NCBI GenBank assembly: GCA_003554375.1
Contig: PWGF01000228.1
Location: 1 to 8,144 of the forward strand
Direction: 5' to 3'
DNA from: Spirochaetaceae bacterium
Lineage (GTDB): Bacteria; Spirochaetota; Spirochaetia; DSM-27196; SKKC01
DNA: 8,144 bases
Made by a program: the position numbers and the translations under genes. Positions 5,954 through 8,144 of the stretch are shown one piece after another. Under the pieces are notes generated by a model that was not told the origin of the DNA, did no database searches, and saw nothing but the letters and a program-made list of their open reading frames with translations. The first letter of the stretch is position 1; each line of letters starts with the position of its first letter.

Positions 5954-7936
5954 ATGAACAGTACACACGCAAAGGAGAGAACGGAGCGGCCGTTCCAGAG
6001 CGCCGAAAGAGACGCCGATCTCTCGCTCCGCACCGCCCCATCCGCCGGCCGGCCGTCCGCTGGGAAGCTCGGAACCAGCGACGATCGCGCACCGCGCCGG
6101 CCGGATCCGGCGGACGCTCGCCCACTTGCCGCCCGCTCAACGCAGGCCGTAGACCAGTGCGCGGCGTCGGTCTTAGAGCTCCCCGATCCGATCGGGGAGG
6201 CCGCGCGAGAGCGCTTCGGCGTAAGCTACCTGTTTCCGTACCAGCGGCTTGTTGTGAGTAACATTCTGGAGGCCGAGGAAGCGGCCCGGACCTCCGGCTC
6301 CCATGGAGCAGCGCGGGCGCTTCGGTCGGAAGACGCGCCCGAAGCCCCGCTCCGGCAGCTCGTCGTGCTCCCCACCGGGGCCGGCAAGAGCCTCTGCTTC
6401 CAGCTGCCGGCAATGCTCGGGGCACGCCCCACGCTCGTCGTCTATCCGCTGCGCTCGCTCGTCGCCGACCAGAAGCGACGCCTTACCGAGCGCGGCATTC
6501 CGTTCGTCTCCATCGAAGGAGGCCAGGACGCCGGCACTCGCCGGGCCGCCTTTGAACGAGCGGCGCGCGGAGATGTCGCGCTCGTCCTCGCAAATCCCGA
6601 AGTGCTCGCAACCGAGCGAGTTCGCCGGAAGCTGCCCGAGCTCCGGCTCGGCCACATGGTAATCGATGAGGCACACTGCGTCGCCGAGTGGGGCCCCGAG
6701 TTCCGCCCGGCCTACTGTGAGCTCGGCGCCGTGGCTCGCGCAGCGCGAATCGAGCAGATCACCGCCTTCACCGCGACCGCCTCGCCGGAGATCGAGGAGA
6801 CCGTCGTCAAGCTTCTCTTCGACGGGCGCCGCCCGCACCGGATAACCGGCTGCCCCGACCGCCCCAACATCCGCTACGCCGTCGCACCCGCCCTCTCCGC
6901 GCTCGGGCGCGCCCGGGAGCTCTTCGCAGGCGGCTTGCCGCGACCGGCGGTCATCTTCTGCCGGAGCCGATCGCAGACCGAGATCGCAGCGGAGCGCCTC
7001 TCCCAGCACGCCGAGACTCGACCGGCCCGCTTCTACCACGCAGGCCTCACCCGAGAAGAACGCACGGAGCTCGAAGCATGGTTCCACGCCTCGGACGACG
7101 GAATACTTGCAGCTACATGTGCTTACGGCATGGGGGTCGATAAGTCCAACGTGCGCAGCGTCGTTCACCTCGGAATCGCGCCCTCGGTAGAGGCGTACCT
7201 CCAAGAGAGCGGTCGCGCCGGCAGGGACGGGAACGCCTCGCACGCGGTTGCGATCGTCACGCCCCAGGACGCCGCTCGCGCGCGCTCGATCATCCGCAAA
7301 GCCCCCTCGCCACCGTCCGAAGCTACCGGCGGCGCGAATGAGGCCGGCAGCGCCGATGAGGCCCGCGGCGCGGATGAGGCCCGCGGCGCCGGGAAACCCG
7401 GCGGGGCCTCAGGGCCCGGCAAGGCCGGAGACGCTGGGGGAGCCGCTGAAGACGGACAGACTCGCCGGAGCGCGGGGAGCGCAGTCGCGGCTCGGCGGCT
7501 CGAGGTCATGACGGGATACATAGCTACGACGGGCTGCCGCCGTCGCTACCTCCTCGCTGCGCTCGGAAGCGAGGAGAGCGACTGCACCGGCTGCGACGTG
7601 TGCGAGGGCGTGGTGGCCGGCTTCTCGGACGGGGAGAAGCTATTTATGACGGAGGCCTCCCGGCTGCGCCGCAGCCTGAGCCCGGATACGCTCATCGCCC
7701 ACCTCGCCGGGGCGCGAGCAGAACGCCTTGTGACCACGCTGCTACCGGCGAGGGGCGCCTGCCGGGGCTGGAGCGAAGCGGAGATCGCCGACGGGCTCCG
7801 GAGTGCCGCCACCCTCAGACCTCCACGCTCACCCTTCAGCCTCCGCCAGATCGCAAAGGCGGTCAGGCGCGGGCTCGCTTGCAGGCTCGCCGCCGGGCGG
7901 CAAGCGCAGAGCGCAAGCAGTCCGGAAACTGCGTAA
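5954..7936 (+). CDS. recQ: RecQ-family ATP-dependent DNA helicase
   Basis: A 660-aa superfamily 2 helicase that unwinds DNA 3' to 5' in repair and recombination. Motifs in order: motif 0 FGVSYLFPYQ (88-97), Walker A LPTGAGKS (139-146, K145), DEAH box with the RecQ aromatic loop DEAHCVAEWGPEFRPAY (238-254), motif III AFTATAS (271-277), motif IV VIFCRSRS, motif V ATCAYGMGVDKSN (387-399) and motif VI QESGRAGRDG (417-426). Zinc ligands are C528, C544, C547 and C550. Unlike E. coli RecQ it has about 85 disordered-looking N-terminal residues and an Ala/Gly/Glu-rich insert at 452-510 between motor and zinc module. Its C-terminus is about 110 aa, with no HRDC domain that I recognise. A degenerate winged helix around GWSEAEIADGL (605-615) is possible. 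The strong RBS supports this start. It is transcribed away from the leftward block. Family assignment is secure; calling it the orthologue of E. coli recQ is less so. Confidence 0.93.
   Translation: MNSTHAKERTERPFQSAERDADLSLRTAPSAGRPSAGKLGTSDDRAPRRPDPADARPLAARSTQAVDQCAASVLELPDPIGEAARERFGVSYLFPYQRLVVSNILEAEEAARTSGSHGAARALRSEDAPEAPLRQLVVLPTGAGKSLCFQLPAMLGARPTLVVYPLRSLVADQKRRLTERGIPFVSIEGGQDAGTRRAAFERAARGDVALVLANPEVLATERVRRKLPELRLGHMVIDEAHCVAEWGPEFRPAYCELGAVARAARIEQITAFTATASPEIEETVVKLLFDGRRPHRITGCPDRPNIRYAVAPALSALGRARELFAGGLPRPAVIFCRSRSQTEIAAERLSQHAETRPARFYHAGLTREERTELEAWFHASDDGILAATCAYGMGVDKSNVRSVVHLGIAPSVEAYLQESGRAGRDGNASHAVAIVTPQDAARARSIIRKAPSPPSEATGGANEAGSADEARGADEARGAGKPGGASGPGKAGDAGGAAEDGQTRRSAGSAVAARRLEVMTGYIATTGCRRRYLLAALGSEESDCTGCDVCEGVVAGFSDGEKLFMTEASRLRRSLSPDTLIAHLAGARAERLVTTLLPARGACRGWSEAEIADGLRSAATLRPPRSPFSLRQIAKAVRRGLACRLAAGRQAQSASSPETA
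7337..7390 (+). repeat. Three in-frame 18-bp repeats in recQ
   Basis: Three consecutive 18-bp units (7337-7354, 7355-7372, 7373-7390) encode NEAGSA, DEARGA and DEARGA. The last two differ only at the final base, and the first is more diverged. They lie in the low-complexity insert between the helicase motor and the zinc-binding cysteines, so copy number could change without breaking the frame. Confidence 0.85.
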
Positions 7937-7960
7937 GGAGGCGGTGGCCCGCCGCGCGGG

Positions 7961-7976
7961 GAGCTCGGGCGAGCTC
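7961..7976 (+). other. Short hairpin after recQ, possible weak terminator
   Basis: GAGCTC (7961-7966), loop GGGC, GAGCTC (7971-7976) form a perfect 6-bp stem 25 nt after the recQ stop. It is followed by GATTTGTC, which is only a trace of a U-run. It may be a weak terminator or a stability element. Confidence 0.35.
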
Positions 7977-8011
7977 GATTTGTCACCAGCAATCCTCGTC
8001 TCACACTCCGG

Positions 8012-8040
8012 TTGACACCGGTCGGGGGAGGGAATACATT
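8012..8040 (+). promoter_or_regulatory. Sigma70-type promoter of the Rrf2-family gene
   Basis: A perfect -35 TTGACA (8012-8017), a 17-bp spacer and a -10 TACATT (8035-8040, 4 of 6 consensus bases) lie 41 bp before the GTG start, predicting a leader of about 35 nt. The -35 sits within a small palindrome, CCGGT-TGAC-ACCGG (8008-8021), that could be an operator. This is the best promoter in the window. Confidence 0.75.
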
Positions 8041-8056
8041 CACCCACAAACTCAAC

Positions 8057-8078
8057 CTTCTAACGTGAGAAGAGGTGA
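8057..8078 (+). promoter_or_regulatory. Leader hairpin overlapping the Rrf2-gene ribosome-binding site
   Basis: CTTCT (8057-8061), loop AACGTG and AGAAG (8068-8072) can pair in the leader RNA. The 3' arm overlaps the start of the Shine-Dalgarno AGAGGTGA (8071-8078), which lies 3 nt before the GTG. The RBS is clear. A control role for the weak 5-bp stem is inference. Confidence 0.45.
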
Positions 8079-8081
8079 CTC

Positions 8082-8144
8082 GTGTTTTCCATCTCGGCGA
8101 AAGGTGTCTATGGGCTGACGGCGGTTGTGGAGCTCGCCGCCCGC
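8082..8144 (+). CDS. Rrf2-family transcriptional regulator, N-terminal fragment
   Basis: The first 21 codons of a gene cut by the window edge, opening with GTG after AGAGGTGA. The peptide reads (M)FSISAKGVYGLTAVVELAAR. It matches the conserved start of Rrf2 proteins, in which a residue pair and Ser-x-Lys-Gly precede a Tyr-Gly/Ala-Leu-x-Ala helix (as in IscR, CymR and NsrR). Family members are winged-helix dimers that sense Fe-S clusters, cysteine metabolism or nitric oxide. The cysteine triad and the recognition helix lie beyond the window, so the ligand cannot be predicted. It has its own strong promoter, and autoregulation is common in the family. The fragment is too short to exclude another helix-turn-helix protein entirely. 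Confidence 0.72.
   Translation, partial: MFSISAKGVYGLTAVVELAAR

Noticed and set aside
6173..7243. A 356-codon open frame on the minus strand opposite recQ
   Set aside because: It is antisense to a helicase with every family motif intact. Its product has no recognisable motif and the openness follows from GC-rich codon use.

Overview
This is an 8.1 kb window of GC-rich bacterial DNA (roughly 60-65% GC by eye). It is gene-dense, with clear Shine-Dalgarno sites and no phage, transposon, CRISPR or RNA-gene signature. I cannot fix the organism. The RecQ motif V wording (ATCAYGMGVDK instead of the usual ATVAFGMGIDK) and the amylosucrase-type protein recall GC-rich spirochaetes, but that rests on memory of the families and is weak.

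Minus-strand block (5547 down to 4). Five genes run in one direction with gaps of about 76-139 bp: an amylosucrase-like GH13 protein that lacks its catalytic residues, a PepD-type M20 dipeptidase, a stand-alone CheY-like receiver, a low-molecular-weight phosphatase and a fructosamine kinase family protein. The last two form a known protein-deglycation pairing: the kinase destabilises sugar adducts on amines, and the phosphatase family includes enzymes that act on related phosphorylated adducts. An intrinsic-terminator-like hairpin with a U-run lies inside the last codons of pepD, so the block may be split into at least two transcripts.

Centre (5548-5953). A 406-bp, very GC-rich divergent intergenic region separates the block from the plus-strand genes. 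I see no convincing gene in it. It becomes AT-richer only just before recQ.

Plus-strand part (5954-8144). A RecQ-family helicase of 660 aa carries an N-terminal extension, a low-complexity insert before its zinc-binding cysteines and a short C-terminus. It is followed by a good sigma70-type promoter (TTGACA, 17 bp, TACATT), a leader with a small hairpin over the ribosome-binding site, and the first 21 codons of an Rrf2-family regulator cut off by the window edge.

The most notable items are the apparent GH13 pseudoenzyme, the deglycation gene pair, Ala/Gly-rich inserts shared by three unrelated enzymes, and the terminator-like hairpin upstream of the pepD stop codon. I found no multi-gene defence or mobile system.
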